Positions 48,011 to 57,335 of a DNA stretch of 64,000 nucleotides are shown piece after piece. The DNA is from Erythrobacter sp. NAP1 (GTDB lineage: Bacteria; Pseudomonadota; Alphaproteobacteria; Sphingomonadales; Sphingomonadaceae). Both the position numbers and the translations under genes were made by a program. The notes beneath the pieces were generated by a model. The model was given only the letters and a program-made list of their open reading frames with translations. It did not search any database and had not been told where the DNA came from. Each line of letters starts with the position of its first letter. Within the stretch, counting starts at the first letter, position 1. Location of the stretch: assembly GCF_000152865.1 (NCBI RefSeq), contig NZ_CH672390.1:868001-932000 (forward strand), written 5' to 3'.

Positions 48011-48865
48011 ATGAATAACGGGCGCACATCGACAGGAACGACAGGAGCCGGCTCGCTGCGAGGCGGTGCACCGGGCAATCTGCCCGGGGTAAAGGCATCG
48101 GCGCTCGAACAGGACCTATTGCGCGCGCTCGACCGGCGCGAGATCGAAGTGCTGTTCCAGCCGCAATTCAGTTGTCGCACAGGCGCGGTGGTCGGGGCCG
48201 AAGCACTGTCACGTTGGCAGCATCCCTCGCTTGGAGAGATCGGAGCGCGCGACCTTTTTGCGATTGCTGAGCGTGCTGCTCTCGTGGCGCCCTTGTCACG
48301 GCATGTCGTTGCAAGGGCGCTTGAAGATGCAGCGAGTTGGCCTCACGATCTCACCATTTCGCTCAATATCACGCCCGAGGAGCTGGGCGATCCGCGCTTT
48401 GCCGCCGATTTCGCCGAGAGCATCGCGAAAAGCCAGATCGAACCTGAGCGCCTTATGCTCGAGATCACTGAGGATCTGCTTGTTCGAAATATCGAACAGG
48501 CTTCGGCGGCTCTCAATGCTCTGCGTACACTTGGCTTTCGTACCGCGCTTGATGACTTCGGGGCTGGCTTCTGCAACTTCCACTATTTGCGGGCGCTGCC
48601 GCTCGATGCGATCAAGCTCGACAAGATCATGGTCGATGGCATTCCTGGCGACACCAAGGCGCTGGCGGTGTTACGGGCCATCATGGCGCTCGCCAAGGCG
48701 CTGGACCTTGCAATCTACGCCGAGGGTATTGAGAGCGACGTTCAGCGCGCAACGATCAAGGCGGAAGGATGCGACTATTGGCAGGGCTTCCTGCGTGCTC
48801 AGCCAATGAAGAGCGACGACGTGATTGCCTTGTCGCGCACGGCAAGAGGGCAGGGCCACGGCTGA
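48011..48865 (+). CDS. EAL-domain cyclic-di-GMP phosphodiesterase
   Basis: A 284-residue cytosolic protein made almost wholly of one EAL domain. Key elements present are EALSRW (EAL signature), SLNITPEELG, LEITEDLL, LDDFGAGF (DDFG), IKLDKIMVD with catalytic-region Lys, YAEGIES and QGFLRAQP. All canonical active-site residues seem conserved, so it should hydrolyse c-di-GMP. No GGDEF or sensor domain is attached; the short N-terminal tail (about 30 residues, Gly/Thr-rich) is disordered-looking. Regulation is therefore unclear. It lies in a short run with a 2OG oxygenase gene. Confidence 0.9.
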   Translation: MNNGRTSTGTTGAGSLRGGAPGNLPGVKASALEQDLLRALDRREIEVLFQPQFSCRTGAVVGAEALSRWQHPSLGEIGARDLFAIAERAALVAPLSRHVVARALEDAASWPHDLTISLNITPEELGDPRFAADFAESIAKSQIEPERLMLEITEDLLVRNIEQASAALNALRTLGFRTALDDFGAGFCNFHYLRALPLDAIKLDKIMVDGIPGDTKALAVLRAIMALAKALDLAIYAEGIESDVQRATIKAEGCDYWQGFLRAQPMKSDDVIALSRTARGQGHG

Positions 48866-48949
48866 CTGCGTGCGCTGCGTGGGCATAATTTCGCGAGCCC
48901 CTCTACACTGCCATTGACCTGCTGCATGTTTACGTGAAGCTGCAAAGCA

Positions 48950-50044
48950 ATGTCCGATAATCGCCCGACATATGAGATCGCCGCGCCGTCTATCCGGCCT
49001 TATGTGCAACCGCTCTGGCCCGGTGCCCTGGCGATGCCCTTCGAGACGCGCGATGAGCAGGGCAGGAAAATTAACCTCGCCGACGATCATCTGTCGGGCC
49101 ACTATCTGTTGCTCGCATTCCTGAGCGTTCCTCATTCGGAGCAATCTGCTGCGCTCTTGCGTGCGCTTGCCGATCTGGATGCGCAATTTGAGGACGCTAA
49201 TGCGACCGTGATCGCAGTGAGCGCTTCGGCGGATGCAAGCGCAAACAAGCAAATGAAGCGCGAGGCGAACTTTCCTTGGCCTATCGCAAGCGATCCGTCG
49301 GGAGCGTTCTTCGCCTCATACGGACTTCACAAGGGAGAAGACCAGACAACGCGGCTGGTCTTGATCACGCCGTTCCGCCAAATTCGCGCCTATTTCGACA
49401 TCGACAACGACGCAGGCCCAACGCTGGATACGATCATGAGTGTTTTGGAAAATTCGCAAGCAGCCGAGGAAATGCGCTGGAGCCCGCCTCACGCGCCTAT
49501 CCTGATCGTGCCCAACGTACTTTCGCCGGAAGAGTGCGGAAACCTTGTCAAATCGGTCGAAACAGACACGCCCTTCATGGTGCGCAAGCCTCAGCCGGGG
49601 GAGATCTCAGGCAATTACAAGGTGCCGGTCTACGATCACAATCGGCAGGACCGGATCGACCTCATTATCAAGGATCCCAATACGCTGAGATTTCTTGACG
49701 AAAGGATCTTCGGACGCGTCACTCCGATGATCAAGAAAGCTTTCGCCTACGATGTGACCCGGCGCGAGGACCTGCATATTGCGCGTTATGTCGGCAAGCG
49801 TGAAGGCATCGCGATGGGGCACCGCGACAATGTCGATCCACCCGGTGCACATCGTCGGTTTGCACTCTCGATGAGCCTCAACGATGAATATGAAGGCGGC
49901 GAAATTACCTTTGAGGAGTTCAGCCCGAAAGGTTACCGCGTGCCCGCAGGTACTGCGATGGTCTTCTCGTCTTCACTCTTGCACGAGGTTCAGGAGACGA
50001 CATCGGGTGTGCGTTACAACCTGATCTCTCACCTGTTCAGCTAG
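48950..50044 (+). CDS. Thioredoxin-fold/2-oxoglutarate-Fe(II) dioxygenase fusion
   Basis: A 364-residue two-domain protein. Residues 1-165 resemble a redoxin/peroxiredoxin fold (PLWPGALAMPFETRDEQG, HYLLLAFLSVPHSEQSAALL) but without the peroxidatic Cys. The second half is a prolyl-4-hydroxylase-like 2OG dioxygenase with the iron ligands His291 and Asp293 (GHRDNVDPPG) and His345 (LLHEVQETTSGVR, with the 2OG-binding Arg355). It should hydroxylate a protein or small substrate; none is known here. Its stop overlaps that of mfd in CTAG. The lost redox Cys means the first domain is probably a binding module. Confidence 0.85.
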   Translation: MSDNRPTYEIAAPSIRPYVQPLWPGALAMPFETRDEQGRKINLADDHLSGHYLLLAFLSVPHSEQSAALLRALADLDAQFEDANATVIAVSASADASANKQMKREANFPWPIASDPSGAFFASYGLHKGEDQTTRLVLITPFRQIRAYFDIDNDAGPTLDTIMSVLENSQAAEEMRWSPPHAPILIVPNVLSPEECGNLVKSVETDTPFMVRKPQPGEISGNYKVPVYDHNRQDRIDLIIKDPNTLRFLDERIFGRVTPMIKKAFAYDVTRREDLHIARYVGKREGIAMGHRDNVDPPGAHRRFALSMSLNDEYEGGEITFEEFSPKGYRVPAGTAMVFSSSLLHEVQETTSGVRYNLISHLFS

Positions 50045-53000
50045 GCGGCTTGCTTTTCGCGCTTCTTCGCCTTGCGCACGATTCCACTCAGGCCCTTGGT
50101 CAGCTGAAACAATCCGTTGAGACGGCTTTCCGGGTCGCCCCATGCGCGGTTGATGACAAGCTTCATGTCCGGGCGCAGCTTGGCTGTGTCCTTGAGCCGG
50201 TCGACATAGGCGATTAGGCCCGGCCCGTCCGGGAAGTCGTCCTTGTGGAAGGTCACCAGCGTTCCGCGCGCGCCGACATCGATCTTGGCGATGTTCGCCT
50301 CAATCGCCTGATGCTTGATCTCGATGAGCCGCACGAGGTTCTTGGTCGGCTGCGGCAGGTCGCCGAAGCGGTCGATCATCTCTGCCGCAAGGCTCTCGAT
50401 TTCGGCCTTGTCCTGCGCCTGGTTGAGACGACGATAGAGGGCCATGCGCACAGCGAGGTCGGGGACGTAATCCTCGGGGATCATGATCGGCGCATCGACG
50501 GTGATCTGCGGTGAGAATGCGTCCTGCGCTTTCTCGAGCCCCATCTCGCCAGCCTTCGCGGCAAGGATCGCGTCTTCGAGCATCGATTGGTAGAGTTCGA
50601 ATCCGACCTCGCGAATGTGGCCCGATTGCTCGTCGCCCAGCAGGTTGCCAGCACCGCGAATATCGAGGTCGTGGCTGGCAAGCTGGAAGCCTGCACCAAG
50701 GCTGTCGAGATCGCCCAATACCTTGAGGCGCTTTTCCGCCACTTCGGAAAGCTGCACGTCCTTTTCGTAGGTGAGATAAGCGTAAGCGCGCAGCTTCGAC
50801 CGGCCCACGCGCCCACGCAGCTGGTAAAGCTGGGCAAGGCCAAAGCGATCGGCGCGGTGGATGATGATAGTGTTGGCGCTCGGCAGGTCGAGGCCGGATT
50901 CGACGATCGTCGTCGACAGCAGCACTTCGTATTTGCGATCGTAGAATGCACTCATGCGCTGTTCGATTTCGGCAGCGCCCATCTGGCCGTGCGCGCTGAT
51001 GGCTTTGACCTCTGGTACGTTCTCGTGCAGCCACTCCTCGACATCGGCCATGTCCGATATGCGCGGAACGACAATGAAGCTTTGTCCACCGCGGTGATGT
51101 TCGCGCAGCAACGCCTCGCGCATCACCATGTCGTCCCACTCCATCACGTAAGTCCGCACCGCGAGGCGGTCGACCGGCGGGGTCTGGATAGTGGAAAGCT
51201 CGCGCAGGCCGGTCATGGCCATCTGCAATGTACGAGGGATCGGCGTGGCGGTCAGCGTGAGCATGTGCACGTCGGCGCGTAACTGCTTCAGCTTCTCCTT
51301 GTGCGTCACACCAAAGCGCTGTTCCTCGTCGACGATAACGAGGCCGAGGTCCTTGAATTCGGTGGACTTGGAAAGAATCGCATGAGTGCCGACCACGAGG
51401 TCAACTGTACCGTTGGCGAGGCCTTCACGAGTTTCCGCTGCCTCCTTGGACGACACAAGACGCGACAAGCGGCCAAGCTTGAGAGGGAACCCTTCGAAGC
51501 GTTGCTTGAAGTTCTCGTAATGCTGGCGGGCGAGTAGGGTGGTGGGGGCGACCACTGCGACCTGCTTGCCGCTCATCGCCGCGACAAAAGCGGCGCGCAA
51601 AGCGACTTCGGTCTTTCCAAAGCCGACATCGCCGCAGACCAGCCGGTCCATCGGTTTGCCGCTTTCAAGGTCGCGCAGGACATCGGCGATGGCGGCATCC
51701 TGATCGTCGGTTTCTTCCCAGGGAAAGCGGTCGACGAACTGGTTGAAGCTTGCGTCCTCTGCTTCGAAGCGCGGCGCTTTCTTGAGCGCGCGCTCGGCGG
51801 CAACCTTCATCAATTCGCCGGCGATGGCGGTGATGCGCTCCTTCAGCTTGGCGCGGCGTTTCTGCCATGCCTCACCGCCCAAGCGATCCAGCGGTACCGT
51901 CTCTTCCGATGAGCCATAGCGCGAGAGAACCTCAAGGTTCTCGACCGGGATGTAAAGCTTGTCGCCGCCCTTGTATTCGAGCGTGACACAATCGTGCTGG
52001 CTCTTGCCGACGGGAACCGGTTCTAGGCCCAAATATTTGCCGATGCCGTGCTCGACATGGACAACCAGATCGCCGCGTGAGAGTGCCTGAAGTTCGGCGA
52101 GAAAAGCGTCGGAATCCTTGCGCTTCTTCTTGCGCCGGACGAGCCGATCACCGAGCACGTCCTGCTCGGTCAGGACTTCCAGATTGTCGTTTGCGAACCC
52201 GGTGTCGAGCGGCAGGACCATCGCCGCAGTCTGGCCCTTGGCCGCAAGACCCTGCGCCTCCTGCCAGCTCTCTGCGAGGACGGTGGGCGCGCCCGCTTCT
52301 TCGAGGATCGAAGAGATGCGTTTCGCGCTGCCGGTTGAGTAGGCCGCGAAAAGAGGCTTGCGCCCGTCTTTCGCGATCGCCTTGAAGTGCTTGGCAGCGG
52401 CCTCGTAGACATTGTCGCCGCGAGCGCGCTCCGGCGTGAAGTCGCGCGCTGCCTTGAAGCCGAAGTCCAGCACCGCCTCCGCTTCGGGCGCAGCGAAGAC
52501 GCTGGCACGGTGCGCGGGCGCTTTTGCCAAGGCGCTCTGGAATTCGTCACTAGCCAGGTACAGCGCGTCGGTCTCAAGCGGTCGGTAGGACCCGGTCTTG
52601 TCGCTCGCCACGCGTCCGCGCTGGTCGTGGTAGTCCTGAATGTCGGAAAGCCGTTCTTCGGCTGCTCCGAGTGCCGCCTGGTCGATCACAACGACGTCAT
52701 CGTCGGCGAGGTGGTCGAACAGTGTTGCCAGCCGTTCTTCGAACAACGGCAGCCAGTGCTCCATTCCCGCCAAGCGCCGCCCGTCGCTTACCGCTTCGTA
52801 TAGCGGGTCCTGCGTGGCAGCGGCGCCGAATTTCTCGCGGTATCGGCTGCGGAAACGCCTGATGGAATCCTCGTCGATAAGCGCTTCGGATGCGGGCAGG
52901 AGCAGGTGATCCTTAAGCCGCCCGGTCGAACGCTGCGTCGACGGATCGAACAGACGAAGGCTTTCAAGCTCATCGCCGAAGAAGTCGAGCCGCAGGCCTT

Positions 53001-53532
53001 CATCGAGCGAGGATGGAAATATGTCGACGATCGATCCGCGCACCGCAAACTCGCCGTGATCGACGACCGTATCTGTGCGCGTATAACCCTGCCGTGTGAG
53101 CAATGCAGCGAGGCTCTCGTGGCCAATGGTGGTTCCCGGTTTGAACCCTCGAACGCTCTCTCGGATGCGAAACGGGGTCAGTACGCGCTGGAGGACGGCG
53201 TTGATCGTAGTGACAAGCAACTGCGAACCGGTTGAGGGGTGCTGCAATCGGAACAGCGCGGACAGGCGCGCAGCACTCACCGAAAGCGCGGGGCTGGCGC
53301 GGTCGTAAGGGAGGCAATCCCATGCCGGAAACTCGAGCACCTCAACCTCTGGCGCGAAGAACCGCGCAGCCTCGGCAACAGAACGCATCGCTGCATCGTC
53401 GGGTGCGATGAAAACGGCACGCTTTTTCGCCGCGCGCGCGAGGTCGCTCATGACAAGCGGCTGCGCGCCGCGGGGAAGCGACGACAAGGTCAGAGGGGCT
53501 TGGGCCGCAAGGATGCGGTTGAGATCGGGCAT
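50041..53532 (-). CDS. mfd: Transcription-repair coupling factor
   Basis: Mfd removes RNA polymerase stalled at DNA damage and recruits UvrA. The 1163-residue protein has a UvrB-like N-terminal region ([20 protein letters not shown]), the RNA polymerase interaction domain ([14 protein letters not shown]), a RecG-like translocase motor with [47 protein letters not shown], and TRG motif, then a C-terminal TRCF domain (LYRRLNQAQ). Length is typical. It shares its stop codon CTAG with the convergent 2OG fusion gene. Confidence 0.97.
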   Translation of the reverse strand: MPDLNRILAAQAPLTLSSLPRGAQPLVMSDLARAAKKRAVFIAPDDAAMRSVAEAARFFAPEVEVLEFPAWDCLPYDRASPALSVSAARLSALFRLQHPSTGSQLLVTTINAVLQRVLTPFRIRESVRGFKPGTTIGHESLAALLTRQGYTRTDTVVDHGEFAVRGSIVDIFPSSLDEGLRLDFFGDELESLRLFDPSTQRSTGRLKDHLLLPASEALIDEDSIRRFRSRYREKFGAAATQDPLYEAVSDGRRLAGMEHWLPLFEERLATLFDHLADDDVVVIDQAALGAAEERLSDIQDYHDQRGRVASDKTGSYRPLETDALYLASDEFQSALAKAPAHRASVFAAPEAEAVLDFGFKAARDFTPERARGDNVYEAAAKHFKAIAKDGRKPLFAAYSTGSAKRISSILEEAGAPTVLAESWQEAQGLAAKGQTAAMVLPLDTGFANDNLEVLTEQDVLGDRLVRRKKKRKDSDAFLAELQALSRGDLVVHVEHGIGKYLGLEPVPVGKSQHDCVTLEYKGGDKLYIPVENLEVLSRYGSSEETVPLDRLGGEAWQKRRAKLKERITAIAGELMKVAAERALKKAPRFEAEDASFNQFVDRFPWEETDDQDAAIADVLRDLESGKPMDRLVCGDVGFGKTEVALRAAFVAAMSGKQVAVVAPTTLLARQHYENFKQRFEGFPLKLGRLSRLVSSKEAAETREGLANGTVDLVVGTHAILSKSTEFKDLGLVIVDEEQRFGVTHKEKLKQLRADVHMLTLTATPIPRTLQMAMTGLRELSTIQTPPVDRLAVRTYVMEWDDMVMREALLREHHRGGQSFIVVPRISDMADVEEWLHENVPEVKAISAHGQMGAAEIEQRMSAFYDRKYEVLLSTTIVESGLDLPSANTIIIHRADRFGLAQLYQLRGRVGRSKLRAYAYLTYEKDVQLSEVAEKRLKVLGDLDSLGAGFQLASHDLDIRGAGNLLGDEQSGHIREVGFELYQSMLEDAILAAKAGEMGLEKAQDAFSPQITVDAPIMIPEDYVPDLAVRMALYRRLNQAQDKAEIESLAAEMIDRFGDLPQPTKNLVRLIEIKHQAIEANIAKIDVGARGTLVTFHKDDFPDGPGLIAYVDRLKDTAKLRPDMKLVINRAWGDPESRLNGLFQLTKGLSGIVRKAKKREKQAA

Positions 53533-53600
53533 GTGAGTTTAAAGCGTTCGGGTTGGCGGGAGTTCCTGCGCTGCCGCAGGAATTCAGATACGCCGCGGCC

Positions 53601-53879
53601 CTAGCTCGGGATGTCGACGTAGTCGAGACGCTGCATTTTCTCGATCATCTCGCCCTGAAACCGCTCCGGGACGGGCTGCGTCTTGAGGCCCCATGCCATC
53701 ACGTCGACGTCGTCTTCGGCGAGCAGGTCCTCGAACCAGTCCATTTCCTTCTCACCCCATTCGGCGTGATAGCGATCGAAATAGCCACCAATCATGTAAT
53801 CCGCTTCGCGCGTGCCGCGGTGCCAGGCACGGAATTTGGCGCGAGCGAGGCGGGTTTCTAAGGTGGGCATATCAGGCAT
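53601..53879 (-). CDS. sdhE: Succinate dehydrogenase assembly factor 2 (SdhE family)
   Basis: A 92-residue protein that delivers FAD to the SdhA subunit (flavinylation). The family signature RGTREADYMIGGYFDRY is present near residues 21-37, followed by WFEDLLAEDDVDVMAW, as in SdhE/Sdh5 proteins. The start is ATG 53879 or the ATG 9 bases on; a longer in-frame upstream region would overlap recG and is rejected. It diverges from recG with 54 bases between starts. Confidence 0.9.
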   Translation of the reverse strand: MPDMPTLETRLARAKFRAWHRGTREADYMIGGYFDRYHAEWGEKEMDWFEDLLAEDDVDVMAWGLKTQPVPERFQGEMIEKMQRLDYVDIPS

Positions 53880-53933
53880 GCGAGTGAAGTAAGGCACTCG
53901 CAAGGCACGTTCAAGATCGTATAGGCTTTGTGC

Positions 53934-55997
53934 ATGCGCCCCGACATTCTCAACCCGCTGTTTGCTGAAAGCCAGACGCTCGATGGAGTGGGGCCAAAGC
54001 TCGCAAAGCCGCTTGAGAAGCTGGGACTGACGCGGGTCAAGGATCTGGCCTACCACCTGCCCGAACGCTTCGTGACGCGCCGCGCGATTGCCAACCTCGA
54101 TGAAGGCGCGGAAGGCGAGCAGGTCATTGTCGCGCTGACCGCAACGGAGCATCGCGCCGCGCGCAATCCGGGTCGCGGGCCGTACCGGGTGATGGCTCAG
54201 GACGAAGTCGGCAATATGTGCGCGCTCACCTATTTTGGGCGGGCGTCCTACACGGCGAAAAAGCAGCTGCCCGTTGGAGAGAAGCGCTGGATCGCCGGGC
54301 GGCTCGATCGGTACGGGGACATGCTCCAGATTGTGCACCCCGACCATGTCGAGAAGGATTCTGCAGCGCATCTCGCGCGGATGAACGAGCCGGTCTATTC
54401 ACTCTCTGAAGGGCTCACGCAGCCACGGGTCGCTGGCCTGGTGGCGCAGTCGCTCGAGCGTTTGCCAGAGCTGCCCGAATGGATCGAGCCGGGACAATTC
54501 GAGCGCGAGGGCTGGCCCAACTGGCATGACGCGCTCCACCTCGCGCACAAGGACCAGCACGAAAAAGCGCGCGACCGGCTGGCCTATGACGAGTTGCTCG
54601 CGAACAGCCTCGCCTTGCTGCTGGTACGGGCGGACGGTCGGCGAAAACGCGGGCAACCGCTCAAGGGTGATCGAAGTTTGCGCGACCGCCTCGATCTGCC
54701 GTTCGAGATGACCGGCGCACAAAAACGATCCGTAAGCGAGATCGAAGGCGATCTTCAGCAGGAAGCGCCGATGCTTCGTTTGCTGCAGGGAGACGTGGGC
54801 GCAGGCAAGACCGTGGTGGCGCTCGAAGCGATGTTGATCGCAGTCGAAGCGGGCAAGCAGGCGGCATTGCTGGCACCGACCGAAATCCTCGCGCGCCAGC
54901 ACTTTGAAACCCTGCGCAAGATGGCCGCTCCGACCGGCGCCGAAGTCGCAATCCTCACCGGCCGGGCGAAAGGGCGCGAGCGTGAAGGGCTGCTGATGAG
55001 CCTGCTCAACGGCGATATCGATATTCTCGTCGGCACTCATGCCATCTTTCAGGACAGCGTGACGTACAAGGATCTGGCGCTGGTGGTGATTGACGAGCAG
55101 CACCGGTTCGGCGTGCAGCAGCGCCTCGCACTCGCCGCGAAGGGCAAGCGTGCGCCGCACACACTTGCCATGACAGCCACGCCCATTCCGCGCAGTCTGA
55201 CGCTCGCCCAATATGGCGAGATGGACGTGAGCCGTCTCGACGAGCTTCCGCCGGGACGACAGGCGATTGATACTCGCGTGGTTGCGCAAGAGCGGATGGA
55301 AGATATCGTTTCGGGGGTCGAGCGCCATCTCGCGACCGGTCAGCAGGCGTATTGGGTGTGCCCAATGGTTCGGGATAGCGAAACGGCCGACATCGCCGCC
55401 GCCGAGGCGCGCTATGCTTCGCTGAAAGAGCGGTTTGGGGACGACGTTGTCCTGGTCCACGGACAGCTTCGCCCGGAAATCAAGGATGCGAACATGGAAA
55501 GGTTCGCCAGCGGCGGGTCCAAGCTCCTCATCGCGACCACCGTGATCGAGGTAGGCGTCGATGTGCCTTCGGCAACTTTGATGGTCATCGAACAGGCTGA
55601 ACGATTTGGGTTAGCGCAGCTTCACCAATTGCGCGGCCGCGTGGGGCGGGGGAGCGAAAAATCTGTCTGCCTGCTGCTGCGCGGCGGCGAACTCAGCGAG
55701 GCAGGTCGCAAGCGGCTTGCTCTCATGCGCGAGACGCAGGACGGCTTTCGCATCGCCGAGGAAGATCTCGAATTGCGCGGCGGTGGAGAGCTCCTCGGCA
55801 CACGCCAGTCGGGCGAGGCAGCGTTCCGGATCGCCAATCTGGAGCAAGTGCAAAAGCTCCTGCCCGCAGCGCACGCCGACGCGCGCTTGCTGATAGACCG
55901 GGACGGAGGTCTGACATCGCAGCGCGGTGAGGCGGCACGGGTGCTGCTCTACCTGTTCGAGCGCGACTGGGGCGTGCAATTGCTGCGTGGAGGATAG
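53934..55997 (+). CDS. recG: ATP-dependent DNA helicase RecG
   Basis: RecG remodels stalled replication forks and Holliday-like junctions. The 687-residue protein has the N-terminal wedge with OB fold (GVGPKLAKPLEKLGLTRVKDL, YHLPERFV), then the helicase core: Walker A LQGDVGAGKTVVALEA, VVIDEQHRFGVQQR, MTATPIPRSLTLAQYGEMD, and the C-terminal RLALMRETQDGFRIAEEDLE with GTRQSG. The ATG at 53934 was preferred to the TTG 6 bases before. It diverges from sdhE. Confidence 0.96.
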   Translation: MRPDILNPLFAESQTLDGVGPKLAKPLEKLGLTRVKDLAYHLPERFVTRRAIANLDEGAEGEQVIVALTATEHRAARNPGRGPYRVMAQDEVGNMCALTYFGRASYTAKKQLPVGEKRWIAGRLDRYGDMLQIVHPDHVEKDSAAHLARMNEPVYSLSEGLTQPRVAGLVAQSLERLPELPEWIEPGQFEREGWPNWHDALHLAHKDQHEKARDRLAYDELLANSLALLLVRADGRRKRGQPLKGDRSLRDRLDLPFEMTGAQKRSVSEIEGDLQQEAPMLRLLQGDVGAGKTVVALEAMLIAVEAGKQAALLAPTEILARQHFETLRKMAAPTGAEVAILTGRAKGREREGLLMSLLNGDIDILVGTHAIFQDSVTYKDLALVVIDEQHRFGVQQRLALAAKGKRAPHTLAMTATPIPRSLTLAQYGEMDVSRLDELPPGRQAIDTRVVAQERMEDIVSGVERHLATGQQAYWVCPMVRDSETADIAAAEARYASLKERFGDDVVLVHGQLRPEIKDANMERFASGGSKLLIATTVIEVGVDVPSATLMVIEQAERFGLAQLHQLRGRVGRGSEKSVCLLLRGGELSEAGRKRLALMRETQDGFRIAEEDLELRGGGELLGTRQSGEAAFRIANLEQVQKLLPAAHADARLLIDRDGGLTSQRGEAARVLLYLFERDWGVQLLRGG

Positions 55998-56075
55998 GCG
56001 GCGGAACGCCTTCATTTGTCCACGGTCTGCTAGAGTGGTAGGCAGTCGCAACCTTGGGTGGTGGAAGGGGCAGGC

Positions 56076-56792
56076 ATGGCTACTCAATTGTTCGCGCCCG
56101 ATCCGATCGATTTTTTCGATCCGGTGCCATACTCGCTTGTTGAGTATCAGGGACACATGATCGTTGGCGGGATCTGGTTCGTGGCGGCATTGGTCGCATT
56201 TTTCGCGACCAAGGGAAGCCGGCTGCATATTCGCGCAGGGCAGGTTTGCATCGCATCGGTCTTGCTGATCGGCGTGACGGCATTGGTGATGCTGGCAAGG
56301 GAGTTTATCGCGCCGCTCGCGCTCAATGCAGTGACGTCGTCCTACGCTGTGATCACGGCCTGGCTGGCGCTCAAGCCGTCGAGCGCAAATGTGCGCAGCG
56401 CAGAGGTCGCGCTCAGCGTGATCGAGGTGGCTGCCGTTGCCGCGTTCCTGGCAATTGCCCTGCCTAATGTGATGTCGGGCCTAGTGCCTCCTATCGGTCC
56501 GGTCGTGGTACTGCTCGTCCCGTTGATCCTGCTTGGCGGGGACATCAATTGGCACCTTCGCCAGCATGATCGTGCCAGATTGCGCGTGGGGAGGCATCTG
56601 GCACGTATGATCTGGGCATTCGTCATCGTGCTGCGCGCTCCGCTCGTCGAGTTTGAAACCGCCGGGTTTTACGAATTGCCCGATCCCTTGCTGGTGGCTG
56701 GGCCGGTGCTGCTTGGCGCGGTCATGCTTTTTTACGCGCAATATCGGTTCGCGGGACCAACGCGCGGATCCCAAAAGCCTCAGGCGGTGTGA
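56076..56792 (+). CDS. Multi-pass membrane protein, unknown function
   Basis: A 238-residue protein with about seven hydrophobic segments (GGIWFVAALVAFFAT, VCIASVLLIGVTALVML, AAVAAFLAIALPNVMSG, LLVPLILLGGDINWHLRQHD). The layout resembles DUF2306-like or heme-transport-like membrane proteins, but no motif allows an assignment. The ATG at 56076 has GGAAGGGG upstream. Its 3' end overlaps the convergent LMW phosphatase gene by 13 bases. Confidence 0.6.
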   Translation: MATQLFAPDPIDFFDPVPYSLVEYQGHMIVGGIWFVAALVAFFATKGSRLHIRAGQVCIASVLLIGVTALVMLAREFIAPLALNAVTSSYAVITAWLALKPSSANVRSAEVALSVIEVAAVAAFLAIALPNVMSGLVPPIGPVVVLLVPLILLGGDINWHLRQHDRARLRVGRHLARMIWAFVIVLRAPLVEFETAGFYELPDPLLVAGPVLLGAVMLFYAQYRFAGPTRGSQKPQAV

Positions 56793-57268
56793 TATCCAAG
56801 CTTCTCAATCAGCGCTTCGACCGCCTCACTGATCGTCTGCCAGCATTGCTCGAAACCATCTTCATCGCCGTAATAGGGATCGGGCACAGACTCTCCCTCA
56901 CGGCCCGGAACAAGGTCGAGCAAAAGATCGACCTTCGCCGTTCCGTGCTTGGGTTTGCGCGCCTTGATCCCGGCCAGATTAGCTTTATCGAGAGCAAGGA
57001 TATGGGTGAAGTCGTGGAAATCTGCCTCGGTCAGCTGCCGACCAAGAGCCTTCGAAATATCGACACCATGCGAGCGCGCCGTAGCGATGGCTCGCGGATC
57101 GGGGTTTTCGCCGATGTGGTAGGCGGCAGTCCCAACCGAATCCACTTGCAGCTCGATACCAGCCGCCGCCGCTGCTTCTCGCAAAGCGCCTTCCGCCATG
57201 GGAGAGCGGCAAATATTCCCGAGGCACACAAAGAGCACCTTGGGAACGTGGTTATCGACCCGTGTCAT
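56780..57268 (-). CDS. Low-molecular-weight protein-tyrosine phosphatase
   Basis: A 162-residue phosphatase. The active-site loop CLGNICRSPMAEGALREA (CX5R: C-LGNIC-R) is near the N-terminus, and the general acid Asp lies in VPDPYYG. The middle DFTHILALDKAN is also typical. Such enzymes dephosphorylate bacterial tyrosine kinases, often for exopolysaccharide control; no kinase gene is adjacent, so the substrate is unknown. The ATG at 57268 was chosen; an earlier in-frame start adds an atypical tail. Confidence 0.93.
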   Translation of the reverse strand: MTRVDNHVPKVLFVCLGNICRSPMAEGALREAAAAAGIELQVDSVGTAAYHIGENPDPRAIATARSHGVDISKALGRQLTEADFHDFTHILALDKANLAGIKARKPKHGTAKVDLLLDLVPGREGESVPDPYYGDEDGFEQCWQTISEAVEALIEKLGYHTA

Positions 57269-57335
57269 GGTGGCTGTGTAGTGTAAGACTTTCCGACAAC
57301 GCAATAATTACCGTGCTAAAAAAGAGGTTAAGATA

